Assembly (NCBI RefSeq): GCF_900112485.1
Contig: NZ_FOMG01000028.1
Location: forward strand, 1 to 50,641
DNA length: 50,641 bases
Source of the DNA: Clostridium uliginosum
Lineage (GTDB): Bacteria > Bacillota > Clostridia > Clostridiales > Clostridiaceae
Direction: 5' to 3'
Shown here: positions 8,218-17,125 of the stretch, piece by piece
Position numbering within the stretch: the stretch's first letter is position 1
Layout: every line of letters starts with the position of its first letter
Program-made: the position numbers and the translations under genes
Notes under the pieces: model-generated
Databases searched by the model: none
What the model saw: the letters and a program-made list of their open reading frames with translations, nothing else
What the model was told of the DNA's origin: nothing

Positions 8218-10119
8218 ATGTGTTCAATTGCAGGTATTATGGACTTAAACATTTGTCCTATTGAAAATATGCAAAAAAAATTAGAAGTTATGAATAATTT
8301 GCAAATTCATAGGGGCCCTGATGGATTTGGTGTTTGGAAAAATGAAAATTCTTCAGTAGGTTTCGCACATAGAAGGTTAAGTATAATTGATATTGATTCT
8401 GGTCAACAACCTATGTGTGATGATGGAGGAAATTGGATTTGTTTTAATGGAGAAATATATAATTATAAAGAATTAAGAGAAGAAATAGGTTGTAAATGTA
8501 AAACTAATAGTGATACAGAAGTTATTTTATATGCTTACAGAAAATGGGGAGAGGATTGTGTTTCTCATTTTAAGGGAATGTTTGCCTTTGCAATTTGGGA
8601 TGAAAAAGCAGGTAAGTTATTTTGTTCTAGAGATAGATTTGGTATAAAACCATTTTATTATACAATAAACAATAATGTTTTTTATTTTGCTTCAGAAATG
8701 AAAGCATTATTGCCTTTTGTTAAAAAAATTGAAACTGATAAAGAAGGGTTAAAGGATTATTTAACTTTTCAGATGTGTTTGGGAGGAAAGACTCTGTTTC
8801 AGGATATAAAGGAGTTGGAGCCAGCACATAATATTATAATAAAAAGCGGAAATGTTACAATAGAAAGGTATTGGCAAGTTTATTATAATATAGATTTTGA
8901 CCATACTGAAAAATGGTTTGCTGAAAGATTAGAAGAGGCTTTTTTAGAGTCTGTAAAATATCACACTGTAAGTGATGTACCTATTGGTGGATATGTAAGT
9001 GGTGGGGTAGATTCTTCTATTATATCTGCTATGGCCTCAAAGGTTTGTGATGGTGAATTTGTGGGATTCACAGGAAAATTTACAATTAGTAAGGACTATG
9101 ATGAAAGTGAATATGCTAAGATTGTTGCTAAAAATAGTAACTTTGATTTATATCAGTTAGATATTACCTCACAAGATTTTATTGATAATATTGAAAAAGT
9201 TATCTATCATTTGGATACACCTATTGCTGGTCCAGGTTCTTTTTCTCAATATATGATTTCAAGCCTTGCAGCTAAGCATAGAAAAGTTGTACTTGGCGGT
9301 CAGGGTGGAGATGAAATATTTGGGGGATATACAAGGTATTTAGTTGCTTATTTCGAGCAGTGTATTAAGGGAGCAATAGATGGTACAATGAATTCAGGTG
9401 ATTTTATTGTTACATATGAATCCATAATACCTAATTTAACAAGTTTATATAATTATAAACCGATGCTAAAAGAATTTTGGAGTAATGGTTTATTTGACGA
9501 TCCTGATAAAAGATATTTTAGTCTAATAAATAGAGCACCTAAAATTAAAGATTGTGTTAATTGGAATGAGTTAGGTGAGTATAATCCTTATGAAAGCTTT
9601 AGAAAGATTTTTATGGCTAACAATGTTAATGAAAAATCATATTTTGATCGTATGACACATTTTGATTTTAAGACATTGTTACCTGCTTTACTTCAAGTTG
9701 AGGATAGAATGGGCATGGCACATGGGCTTGAATCAAGAGTACCTTTTCTTGACCATAAATTAGTTGAGCTTGCTGCTACAATGCCTGCAAATGTTAAATT
9801 TAAAGAAGGAAATATGAAGCATATTTTAAGAAAAAGTATGGACAAATATGTTCCTAATGAGGTTATGAATAGAAAAGATAAGATGGGATTTCCTACTCCA
9901 TTTAACTATTGGGTTAAAAATGATGCTAAAGATTTTATTTATGATATTTTTACAAGTGAAAAAGCTAAGTCTCGTAGATATATTAAAAATTCGGAATTTA
10001 TTAACAAAATTAATGGAGAATCTCAATTTGGCAGAAATATGTGGGGATTGCTTAGTTTAGAATTATGGCAGCGTTCTTTTCATGATAAAGAAGCGTACTA
10101 TAAATCTCTTATAGATTAA
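8218..10119 (+). CDS. AsnB-type glutamine-dependent amidotransferase (asparagine synthase family)
   Basis: A 633-residue protein. The N-terminal class II glutamine amidotransferase domain (residues 2-190) begins MCSIAGI, with Cys2 as nucleophile, and has RGPDGFG and the FNGEIYN motif. The C-terminal ATP-pyrophosphatase domain carries the PP-loop SGGVDSS near residue 260 and later GGQGGDEIFGGY and RVPFLDH. Classical members make asparagine from aspartate. Homologues inside polysaccharide loci (WbpS type) are known to amidate uronic acids. Here it directly precedes glycan export genes, and a UDP-HexNAc dehydrogenase is in the same locus, so sugar amidation is a reasonable inference, not a proof. 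AAAGGAG precedes ATG 8218. Confidence 0.88.
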   Translation: MCSIAGIMDLNICPIENMQKKLEVMNNLQIHRGPDGFGVWKNENSSVGFAHRRLSIIDIDSGQQPMCDDGGNWICFNGEIYNYKELREEIGCKCKTNSDTEVILYAYRKWGEDCVSHFKGMFAFAIWDEKAGKLFCSRDRFGIKPFYYTINNNVFYFASEMKALLPFVKKIETDKEGLKDYLTFQMCLGGKTLFQDIKELEPAHNIIIKSGNVTIERYWQVYYNIDFDHTEKWFAERLEEAFLESVKYHTVSDVPIGGYVSGGVDSSIISAMASKVCDGEFVGFTGKFTISKDYDESEYAKIVAKNSNFDLYQLDITSQDFIDNIEKVIYHLDTPIAGPGSFSQYMISSLAAKHRKVVLGGQGGDEIFGGYTRYLVAYFEQCIKGAIDGTMNSGDFIVTYESIIPNLTSLYNYKPMLKEFWSNGLFDDPDKRYFSLINRAPKIKDCVNWNELGEYNPYESFRKIFMANNVNEKSYFDRMTHFDFKTLLPALLQVEDRMGMAHGLESRVPFLDHKLVELAATMPANVKFKEGNMKHILRKSMDKYVPNEVMNRKDKMGFPTPFNYWVKNDAKDFIYDIFTSEKAKSRRYIKNSEFINKINGESQFGRNMWGLLSLELWQRSFHDKEAYYKSLID

Positions 10120-10146
10120 TAGTATAGGATTAGTTTGGAGGTTTAT

Positions 10147-10941
10147 ATGAATATAAAAAAACCATTTAATATAATTTATAAAAATAGAAATGTCTTAATG
10201 TCAACTGCTATGGTTGATGTTAAGGCAAGATTTGCAGGTTCGTTACTAGGAGTGTTTTGGTTACTATTATATCCTATTCTATTACTAACAGCATATTCTT
10301 TTGTTTATATTTATGTTTTTAAAGCTAGGTTTGGCGAAATGAATTCTTCTACATATGTGCTTCTTATTTTTGCAGGATTAATTCCATTTCTTGGGTTCAC
10401 AGAAAGTATTGCATCTACAATTGTATCAGTCACATCTAATTCGTCTCTTATTAAAAATACTCTATTTCCAATAGATATTATTCCTGTGAAAGCTGTTATA
10501 TGTAGTCAGACCACTCAGGCAGTTGGTCTTGTTTTGTTACTTATTGCAAGTACTATTAATGGACATGGTTCTAAGTATATATTTTTGATATTTGTTGTGT
10601 GGATTTTTCAAATAATGTTTAGTATAGGTTTAGGATGGATTCTTTCATGTTTGAATGTGTATTTAAAAGACTTACAAAATATTGTTAATTTAATAAACTT
10701 ATTTTTAATGATGGTAAGTCCAATTGCCTATACTATTGATATGGTGCCAGAAGGGCTAAGGCCTTTCCTTGCATGGAATCCTTTATATTATTTTATAGCA
10801 GCTTATCAAGATTGTATTATTCAGGGACGGTTTCCACAAAATAATGTTTTGTGGATATTAATGATATTCTCATTTCTTATTTTTATAATTGGATATTGGT
10901 TTTTTTGTAAGATGAAAGAGGTTTTTATTGACAATATTTAA
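10147..10941 (+). CDS. wzm: ABC-2 type polysaccharide export permease (Wzm family)
   Basis: A 264-residue membrane subunit of a polysaccharide ABC exporter (Wzm/TagG family) with six predicted membrane helices: about residues 30-55, 65-85, 110-135, 145-165, 175-195 and 230-250. The N-terminal motif RFAGSLLGVFWLLLYPI is typical. The pairing SPIAYTIDMVPEG...NPLYYFI before the last helix is also a family hallmark. GGAGG at 10137-10141 fixes the start at ATG 10147 rather than the in-frame TTG that overlaps it. The ATPase follows after 25 bp. Exports a lipid-linked glycan completed in the cytoplasm. Confidence 0.92.
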   Translation: MNIKKPFNIIYKNRNVLMSTAMVDVKARFAGSLLGVFWLLLYPILLLTAYSFVYIYVFKARFGEMNSSTYVLLIFAGLIPFLGFTESIASTIVSVTSNSSLIKNTLFPIDIIPVKAVICSQTTQAVGLVLLLIASTINGHGSKYIFLIFVVWIFQIMFSIGLGWILSCLNVYLKDLQNIVNLINLFLMMVSPIAYTIDMVPEGLRPFLAWNPLYYFIAAYQDCIIQGRFPQNNVLWILMIFSFLIFIIGYWFFCKMKEVFIDNI

Positions 10942-10966
10942 TTGTAATTGAATTTTGGAGGACTAT

Positions 10967-12886
10967 ATGAAAGCGATAGAAATAAATTCACTAGGAAAAA
11001 TGTATAAACTTTTTGATAAAACATCTGATAGAATAGCAGATGTTTTTGATATTAATAAATTTAAGTTCTGGGATAAATCTGTTAAATACAGAGAATTTTG
11101 GGCTTTAAGAGATATTAACTTAGAAGTTAATAAAGGTGAAAGAATTGGTATAATAGGTAGAAATGGTGCGGGAAAAAGTACATTGCTAAAAATAATTACA
11201 GGTAGTATAAATCCTACAGAAGGTAGGATAAAAGTTAATGGAAAAATCCAAGCATTACTTCAACTTGGAACAGGTTTTCATCCGGAATTTACTGGTCTTG
11301 AAAATATCAGAACGTCACTTTCTTATAATGGGATAAGTAAAAAAAAGGCATTGGAATTAGAAAATGAAATAATTGAATTTAGCGAATTAGAGGATTATAT
11401 AAATCAGCCTATAAAATATTATTCAGCTGGTATGTATTCTCGTCTTGCATTTGCAGTTTCAACTGCTTTAGAGCCTGATATTTTAATTATAGATGAAGTT
11501 TTGGGTGCTGGTGATGCTGCGTTTACTACTAAATGTGCGGAAAGAATGAAGAAGTTAACTCGTGAAACAGGCGCAACTGTTCTCTTTGTATCACATAGTA
11601 TGGATAGTGTTTTAGAAATATGTGATAAGGCTATATTGTTAGAAAGAGGAACCATTGTTAAATCAGGAACAGCTTTAGAAGTGTCAAAAGTATATAATAA
11701 AAAAATTCGTGAGGAAGAAGAACTACGCATACGTGCTAAAGAATATAAGATTAGTAAAAAAGATATTTCTACTATGGTGTCTGCTGATGAGTATAATAAT
11801 ATATTTTTATTTAGGTTTTGTGTAGAATCTGAACATCCTAAGTTTAAACATAAAATTTATAAATGCAGAATTTCAGATGGAAATAATATTGATATAGAAC
11901 TTATTGTTGGAGCTCCTATGGACAATGATGAGAGTAATTATAATAGAATTCTAGATGGAAATCAAGTAATGGATTGGAGTGAGCCAAAGAAGGCAAATAG
12001 AGGCTTCTTCAGATATTATATGGATAAACAGGGAGTTAATAGACATGCACCTTTTCAAATGGCTGTACCTAAACACATAGATATTAATAATCTTGTACTG
12101 GAAGTTGAAGCAGAGCCAGATTCAAGAGAAAAGGTTTTTGTAGAACAATGGATAAATAATGAGTATAAGCGATTAGGCGAAGTTACAAGTGGTGAATTTA
12201 AGCATCAATATAAATTTTTTGGTGACTTGTCTCAAACTAAAAAAGATAATGACACACAAAATGAGGAAGTAAAACCAATTGAAGAAGCTATAGAAGAAAT
12301 TTATGTTGAACAAGATGATAATAATGATATAAAAGTTGAGAGTGTTAGTATTGCCAAAACTTATGAGGAAATGAAAAATGATAATTCAATATATGGGTCA
12401 GAAGAAATAATAATTGAATTTGTAGATATTTTTGATGAAAATGGAAAAAGTAAGAGGGTATTTACAATGGGTGAAGAGATGACTTTTTGCCTTAATATGA
12501 AAAAAACTGGGAATGTTGAAAGGTTTACTGTTGTTATTGATATTTTAACAAAAACAGGAAAAGTAATTTCTCAAGTTTTTTGTGAAAGTGAAGATTTAGA
12601 AATTAAAAATATTCAAAATAAATTTATTATAAAAGCGAAATATGCTCCTATACGCCTTGGAGAAGATGAATATATGGTTAGTATTGGAATATTTAAAAAC
12701 TGTGACTATACAAGTGAGTTGGAAAATGAGTCTTATTGTGTGGTTGACAGAACAGTATTTTTTAATGTTAAACAGCCTGATAATGTGAAAAAGAGTTTAG
12801 GTGCCTTTGCACATGAGTGTCAATGGAGTTATGGTGGTAATGAGGTTATTTTTGATGCAGCAAATTTAAGAGGATGTGATGAGTAA
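10967..12886 (+). CDS. wzt: Polysaccharide ABC exporter ATPase with long C-terminal extension (Wzt family)
   Basis: A 639-residue protein. The N-terminal ABC ATPase (residues 1-245) has Walker A GRNGAGKST near 64, the signature-loop segment YSAGMYSRLAFA, Walker B ILIIDEVLGAGD and the H-loop SHSMD. The extension of about 390 residues is much longer than in TagH-type proteins. It holds a first beta-rich segment (about 265-410), an acidic linker (about 420-465) and a Wzt_C-like beta-sandwich (about 470-620, containing FTMGEEMTFCLNMK). In known systems the Wzt C-terminal domain binds the modified non-reducing end of the glycan and gates export. The stop overlaps the next start (TAATG), so it is coupled to the methyltransferase. 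GGAGG selects ATG 10967. Confidence 0.9.
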   Translation: MKAIEINSLGKMYKLFDKTSDRIADVFDINKFKFWDKSVKYREFWALRDINLEVNKGERIGIIGRNGAGKSTLLKIITGSINPTEGRIKVNGKIQALLQLGTGFHPEFTGLENIRTSLSYNGISKKKALELENEIIEFSELEDYINQPIKYYSAGMYSRLAFAVSTALEPDILIIDEVLGAGDAAFTTKCAERMKKLTRETGATVLFVSHSMDSVLEICDKAILLERGTIVKSGTALEVSKVYNKKIREEEELRIRAKEYKISKKDISTMVSADEYNNIFLFRFCVESEHPKFKHKIYKCRISDGNNIDIELIVGAPMDNDESNYNRILDGNQVMDWSEPKKANRGFFRYYMDKQGVNRHAPFQMAVPKHIDINNLVLEVEAEPDSREKVFVEQWINNEYKRLGEVTSGEFKHQYKFFGDLSQTKKDNDTQNEEVKPIEEAIEEIYVEQDDNNDIKVESVSIAKTYEEMKNDNSIYGSEEIIIEFVDIFDENGKSKRVFTMGEEMTFCLNMKKTGNVERFTVVIDILTKTGKVISQVFCESEDLEIKNIQNKFIIKAKYAPIRLGEDEYMVSIGIFKNCDYTSELENESYCVVDRTVFFNVKQPDNVKKSLGAFAHECQWSYGGNEVIFDAANLRGCDE

Positions 12887-15429
12887 TGAGGAATCTAACG
12901 ATTAGATATGGAAAAATTAAAATTAATCCATGCGCAAGAAACTTGTTAAGAGTTGTATGTCTTCTGGCTAACTTTAAAGTAGATTTCTTAAAAGATTATG
13001 ATGCTTTTGTTTTGTCAGATGAGATGAAGAATATATATTTTCCTATTCTAAAAGATAATAAATCAAATCACTTATTTGATAATGAAGGATTGGTAAGCAT
13101 TGAAACAGAGGCTGAATTTGAGAATATAGTTGGTAGAAAAGATGTTTATGATTTTGATATACTATATTATATTTGTAAATATTGTTGCGATGAAAAGACA
13201 GATATGTTTATAAAAAATTTATGGCTTTTGTTTAAAATTATTTTATATACATTTGAATCAAAAAGCAAATTTGAAGATATTACTTATGAGAAATTTTCAG
13301 AAATTATTGATGATATTTTAAAATATTCAAATAGCTATATTAAAGATAAAGTGCAATTTAAAAATAAAAATATAGAAAAATTATGGGATAAAGAGTATAG
13401 TTATTTGTCTAAATTTGAAATTGTAGGGGATGGCGAGATTAATTCTGTAAATCAATCTGAAACACAGGAATATCGTAGGTTATTTGATATTTCTAAAACA
13501 GGAGTAGAATCAATTGATAATGCAGTAGAAACATTGATTAACATTTTGCCAGAAGATGCTGAAAAAATATTGGATATAGGTTCTGGACCAGGCTATGTAA
13601 ATAGAAATATTCCACCTTGTTATAATGTTTTAGCTATGGATATAGATGAAAATATATTAAAGGATAACATAAGAAAATGGTGTATAGGAGATATTTTGAA
13701 CATTACTTTAAAAGATAAATCTGTGGAAATGATTATGGCTTGTGATGTGTTGGAACACATTGAAAAAGATTCTCTGAAAAAGGCTATTTTTGAGTTAGAA
13801 CGTGTAAGTAGTAAGTACATCTATATTCAAGTCCCATTTGGTGAATATCTTGGAGAGAGTATGGCTTTATGCAATGAATGTGGAAATAAATGGCATGTTA
13901 ATTATCATAAAAACTCTTTTGATTATAATAAAGTTATACAGCTTTTAAGTGATGAATGGAAAATCAAAACAGTTGCTTTTACAGGTGAAGTTTCTGAATA
14001 TGAGGGTTTTAAAAATAGTGGTGTAATTTTAGATACACTGAATATTGAACATCATGAAGTGGAAAATTGGAAATGTCCTGTATGCGGTGGAAATACAGTG
14101 AAAGTAAATAGCGAATATTTAGATATTGCAAATGAAATAGCTAAAACTTATCTTACAAAAGAAGCAACATTTGTTTATAGTGAAATAGCTGTTTTGTTTG
14201 AAAGAAAAAATAGCATTGAAATAGGTGATCAATCTATAGAAAATATTGAAAAATTTAAAACGGTTAAACTAAATACAGCAGATATAAAACTGAATGATAT
14301 ATGTGTTTTAGATAAAATGAAGGATTATATAAAAAATGTGAATATTCCTTGTTTTATAGCGAAGGATTTTAATGTTGATTTTACTGAAAGTGGAATGAAA
14401 CTTGAAAAAATAGTAGATGGAAATGGAATAATATCCTTTGTTTTACCTGTTTCGTTTAGTGAGGTTGAAAAAACAATACGTTTTACAGGTAGCACATCTA
14501 GTAAAGTAGGTTTTGTAATCTGTGGTATTGATTTGTATGGAAAGGAATATAAAATTTTAGATTATAACACTGAGGGTAGTGAATTTAATTTTGATTTGGT
14601 ATTAAATAATAATATTAGATCAGCTTATGGATATTTAAAAATCTATGCTGACGGAAATTTTCAATTGTCTTATATTAAGGTGCTTAATGATTTAGGCATG
14701 AATTATGTCAGATATATTCCTAAATCATCAATTACTCATTTATGTAAAAAAATAGATAATATTAATTTTATGTGGTTTGTACCTAAGAAAGGTTACATTG
14801 ATTTGCCAGATGATTTGATGTCGTGGTTAAATCAATCGTCAGAGAAATTAATAAATGGAAAATTTATATTTGACTATATCAAAATAATTTATGAAAGAAT
14901 ATTTAATTTAACAGATATTGTTGAACAAAAAAAACAATTATTATCTAATATATATGATGATACTTTAAAGAACGATAATTTTAATTCTGAAAATAAAGAA
15001 ATATTAAAAACAGAAGAGATAGTTTCGAATAAGAAAAAATCACAAGAAACTAGTACAGACTTTGTCCAAATGTCTGAAATATATAAGCAAAGTGTTTTAG
15101 CGAATGAAGCTCTAAAAGATAAAATTAATGCTAAAGATTATTATATTAGTACTTTAAGTGAAAAACTTGCTTTAAGTAGTAACAAAATAGATGAATTAGA
15201 AGCTCAGATTAATTTATATAAGGCAAATTTGTCTATTATGAATATTAATACTAAACAAACGGGTTCTAAAATAAAAACTATTTTGGCGAAGGCAACATTA
15301 AAAGCATTAAAATTACTAAAGAAAATAGTTAAAATTCCAATTGTATATGATTTTCTTGTTGATATTGGAGCTAAAAAAGTATATAACCGTATAAAAACAA
15401 AAATAAAAGGGGACAATAAATATGAGTAA
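12886..15429 (+). CDS. Methyltransferase with coiled coil and basic C-terminal tail (candidate glycan chain terminator)
   Basis: An 847-residue protein. Residues 1-200 are unrecognised. A class I SAM-dependent methyltransferase domain follows, with motif I ILDIGSGPGY at about 227, an acidic AMDID loop, and MACDVLEHIEKD at motif IV. Cys pairs (CNECGNKWH near 328, CPVCGG near 396) resemble a zinc site. A beta-rich middle (500-600) precedes a heptad-rich coiled coil (about 725-790). The final 50 residues are Lys-rich and amphipathic (AKATLKALKLLKKIVKIPIV), apt for membrane contact. It starts within the wzt stop codon and overlaps the next gene by 8 bp. Domain order resembles WbdD (cap enzyme plus coiled-coil ruler), but the WbdD kinase is not seen. 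Methyl acceptor unknown. Confidence 0.75.
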   Translation: MRNLTIRYGKIKINPCARNLLRVVCLLANFKVDFLKDYDAFVLSDEMKNIYFPILKDNKSNHLFDNEGLVSIETEAEFENIVGRKDVYDFDILYYICKYCCDEKTDMFIKNLWLLFKIILYTFESKSKFEDITYEKFSEIIDDILKYSNSYIKDKVQFKNKNIEKLWDKEYSYLSKFEIVGDGEINSVNQSETQEYRRLFDISKTGVESIDNAVETLINILPEDAEKILDIGSGPGYVNRNIPPCYNVLAMDIDENILKDNIRKWCIGDILNITLKDKSVEMIMACDVLEHIEKDSLKKAIFELERVSSKYIYIQVPFGEYLGESMALCNECGNKWHVNYHKNSFDYNKVIQLLSDEWKIKTVAFTGEVSEYEGFKNSGVILDTLNIEHHEVENWKCPVCGGNTVKVNSEYLDIANEIAKTYLTKEATFVYSEIAVLFERKNSIEIGDQSIENIEKFKTVKLNTADIKLNDICVLDKMKDYIKNVNIPCFIAKDFNVDFTESGMKLEKIVDGNGIISFVLPVSFSEVEKTIRFTGSTSSKVGFVICGIDLYGKEYKILDYNTEGSEFNFDLVLNNNIRSAYGYLKIYADGNFQLSYIKVLNDLGMNYVRYIPKSSITHLCKKIDNINFMWFVPKKGYIDLPDDLMSWLNQSSEKLINGKFIFDYIKIIYERIFNLTDIVEQKKQLLSNIYDDTLKNDNFNSENKEILKTEEIVSNKKKSQETSTDFVQMSEIYKQSVLANEALKDKINAKDYYISTLSEKLALSSNKIDELEAQINLYKANLSIMNINTKQTGSKIKTILAKATLKALKLLKKIVKIPIVYDFLVDIGAKKVYNRIKTKIKGDNKYE

Positions 15430-17113
15430 AAAGGCATGGCTTGTTACACATGATAATTATATTGACAGAAGAATATTTTTCTTTGCTGATGTATTGGAAT
15501 TAAGCGGATATGAAGTTACATTATTTCCGTCATATTTTTTTGATTTATTAAGTGATGGCGACCCTTATTATGTTAATAGGCCTGTAAATAAAAATATAGT
15601 TAAACGATATGAAATTAGTGAAGACCTTATTTTTGAAGAATGTAGAGAAGTTATTAAACTTACACAAGAAAAACAGGAAGAATTTAAAAAACTAAATGGA
15701 AGATATGCTAAAAATTTTAGAGAAATTAATTTCAATATTAGTAGGTATAAGAAAAATCATTCTATCTTAAATGGATACAATGAATTTTATATAATTCAAG
15801 TAAGAAAAGGGGATAAATGTGTACTATATACTAGTTTTGATGATAAATACTCAATTTGTTATGACACAAAAAATACTTTAAAACATTTTGAATTTGAAAA
15901 TGCAATAGCTCAGTACATGAACGAACATACAGAATTTTTGGGGACAACATATTCTATAGGAAATATTAATGTGAAAAGTGAATTAAATGAATTTGGAGAA
16001 AATACATTTTATGCACAAAATCCAGCCTTTAATTCTATGTACTGTTATAATACATACGATAAAACATTCGAGGAAATAACAGCAATTCCTTTTGGGGCAT
16101 ATAATGCTGATGAAATAAAAGGAAAACAGTTTGAATTTAGTGAGTATAAAAAAATTGTCTATGATTATTCGCCTATATTGGAAAATGTGAAAAGACAACT
16201 TGAAATAGAAACACCAGATTTGGTATATGTGGCAGATTTACCGACGTTACCAATAGGCACTATGCTCAAAGAGGTTACAGGATGTAAGCTAATCATAGAT
16301 TGTCATGAATGGTGGTATAAGCAAGCTAAACTTTGGGATTCATCATTTAGAAGAAAAATCGAATTATCAGAACTATACGAAAAAGAATTGTATCCCAAAT
16401 GTGATTTGTGCATAACTGTTGGAGAGTATCTTGCTACTGACATGTCAAAGTGTTACGAAAAGCCATTTGAAACAATATATTCTTGTATGAGTGCCGATTT
16501 AAGCGTAAAACCAGAAGATTATAATGAAAATATTTGGAATGAAATGTTTGGGATAACAGCAGGAATGAAAATCGCTGTTTTTCAAGGTAGTATGACTACT
16601 CTGAGAAATCTTGATAATCTTGCTCGTGCAACAAAGTATTTAGATGATAATCAATATTTAATAATTGTTGGTGGTGGTCCTTATGAGACAGAATTTAAAA
16701 AAATTCTTCAAAATGAAGGTAATCCTGAAAGAGTACGCTTTACGGGTTGGGTAAATCAGAAAGAACTTATGAAATATACTGTTAATGCTGATTTAGGGGT
16801 ATTACCTTATTCAGCTATGGATGAGTATTTTTCATATTCTGTACCTAATAAGCTGATGGAATATTTTGAAGCAACTGTACCGATGCTTTTTGACGTATCT
16901 ATGAAAGAAATTTCTATGGTAGCGGGAGAAAATAATGTTGGTGTTGGTGCAGACCTTTCGAACCCTGAAATATTTGGAAAGAAAATGAAAGAATTATTAA
17001 ATTCTCAAGATATGTTGAATAAATTAAAGAAAAATTATGAACTATGTAAAGATAAATTTAGATTTGAAAATCAAAAGAAGCAGTTTGAGAATTTGCTGGA
17101 CAAGTATATTTAA
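15422..17113 (+). CDS. GT4-type glycosyltransferase with long N-terminal insertion
   Basis: A 563-residue GT-B-fold enzyme. It begins KKAWLVTHDNYIDRRIFFFADVL..., then has about 150 residues (60-230) not typical of GT4 proteins. The C-terminal donor-binding half is clear: VFQGSMTTLRNLDNL near 385, YLIIVGGGPYE, RVRFTGWV, then SVPNKLMEYFEATVPMLF as the E-x7-E-like region. In the acceptor half IIDCHEWWY (about 297) is conserved among such enzymes. The start overlaps the methyltransferase by 8 bp (ATGAGTAA) with AGGGGAC upstream, so the two are translationally coupled. It probably extends or decorates the exported polymer. Substrates unknown. Confidence 0.85.
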   Translation: MSKKAWLVTHDNYIDRRIFFFADVLELSGYEVTLFPSYFFDLLSDGDPYYVNRPVNKNIVKRYEISEDLIFEECREVIKLTQEKQEEFKKLNGRYAKNFREINFNISRYKKNHSILNGYNEFYIIQVRKGDKCVLYTSFDDKYSICYDTKNTLKHFEFENAIAQYMNEHTEFLGTTYSIGNINVKSELNEFGENTFYAQNPAFNSMYCYNTYDKTFEEITAIPFGAYNADEIKGKQFEFSEYKKIVYDYSPILENVKRQLEIETPDLVYVADLPTLPIGTMLKEVTGCKLIIDCHEWWYKQAKLWDSSFRRKIELSELYEKELYPKCDLCITVGEYLATDMSKCYEKPFETIYSCMSADLSVKPEDYNENIWNEMFGITAGMKIAVFQGSMTTLRNLDNLARATKYLDDNQYLIIVGGGPYETEFKKILQNEGNPERVRFTGWVNQKELMKYTVNADLGVLPYSAMDEYFSYSVPNKLMEYFEATVPMLFDVSMKEISMVAGENNVGVGADLSNPEIFGKKMKELLNSQDMLNKLKKNYELCKDKFRFENQKKQFENLLDKYI

Positions 17114-17125
17114 AGGAGAATTAGT

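Noticed and set aside
11419..11730. A 103-codon minus-strand frame
   Set aside because: Antisense to the Wzt ATPase signature and Walker B region.
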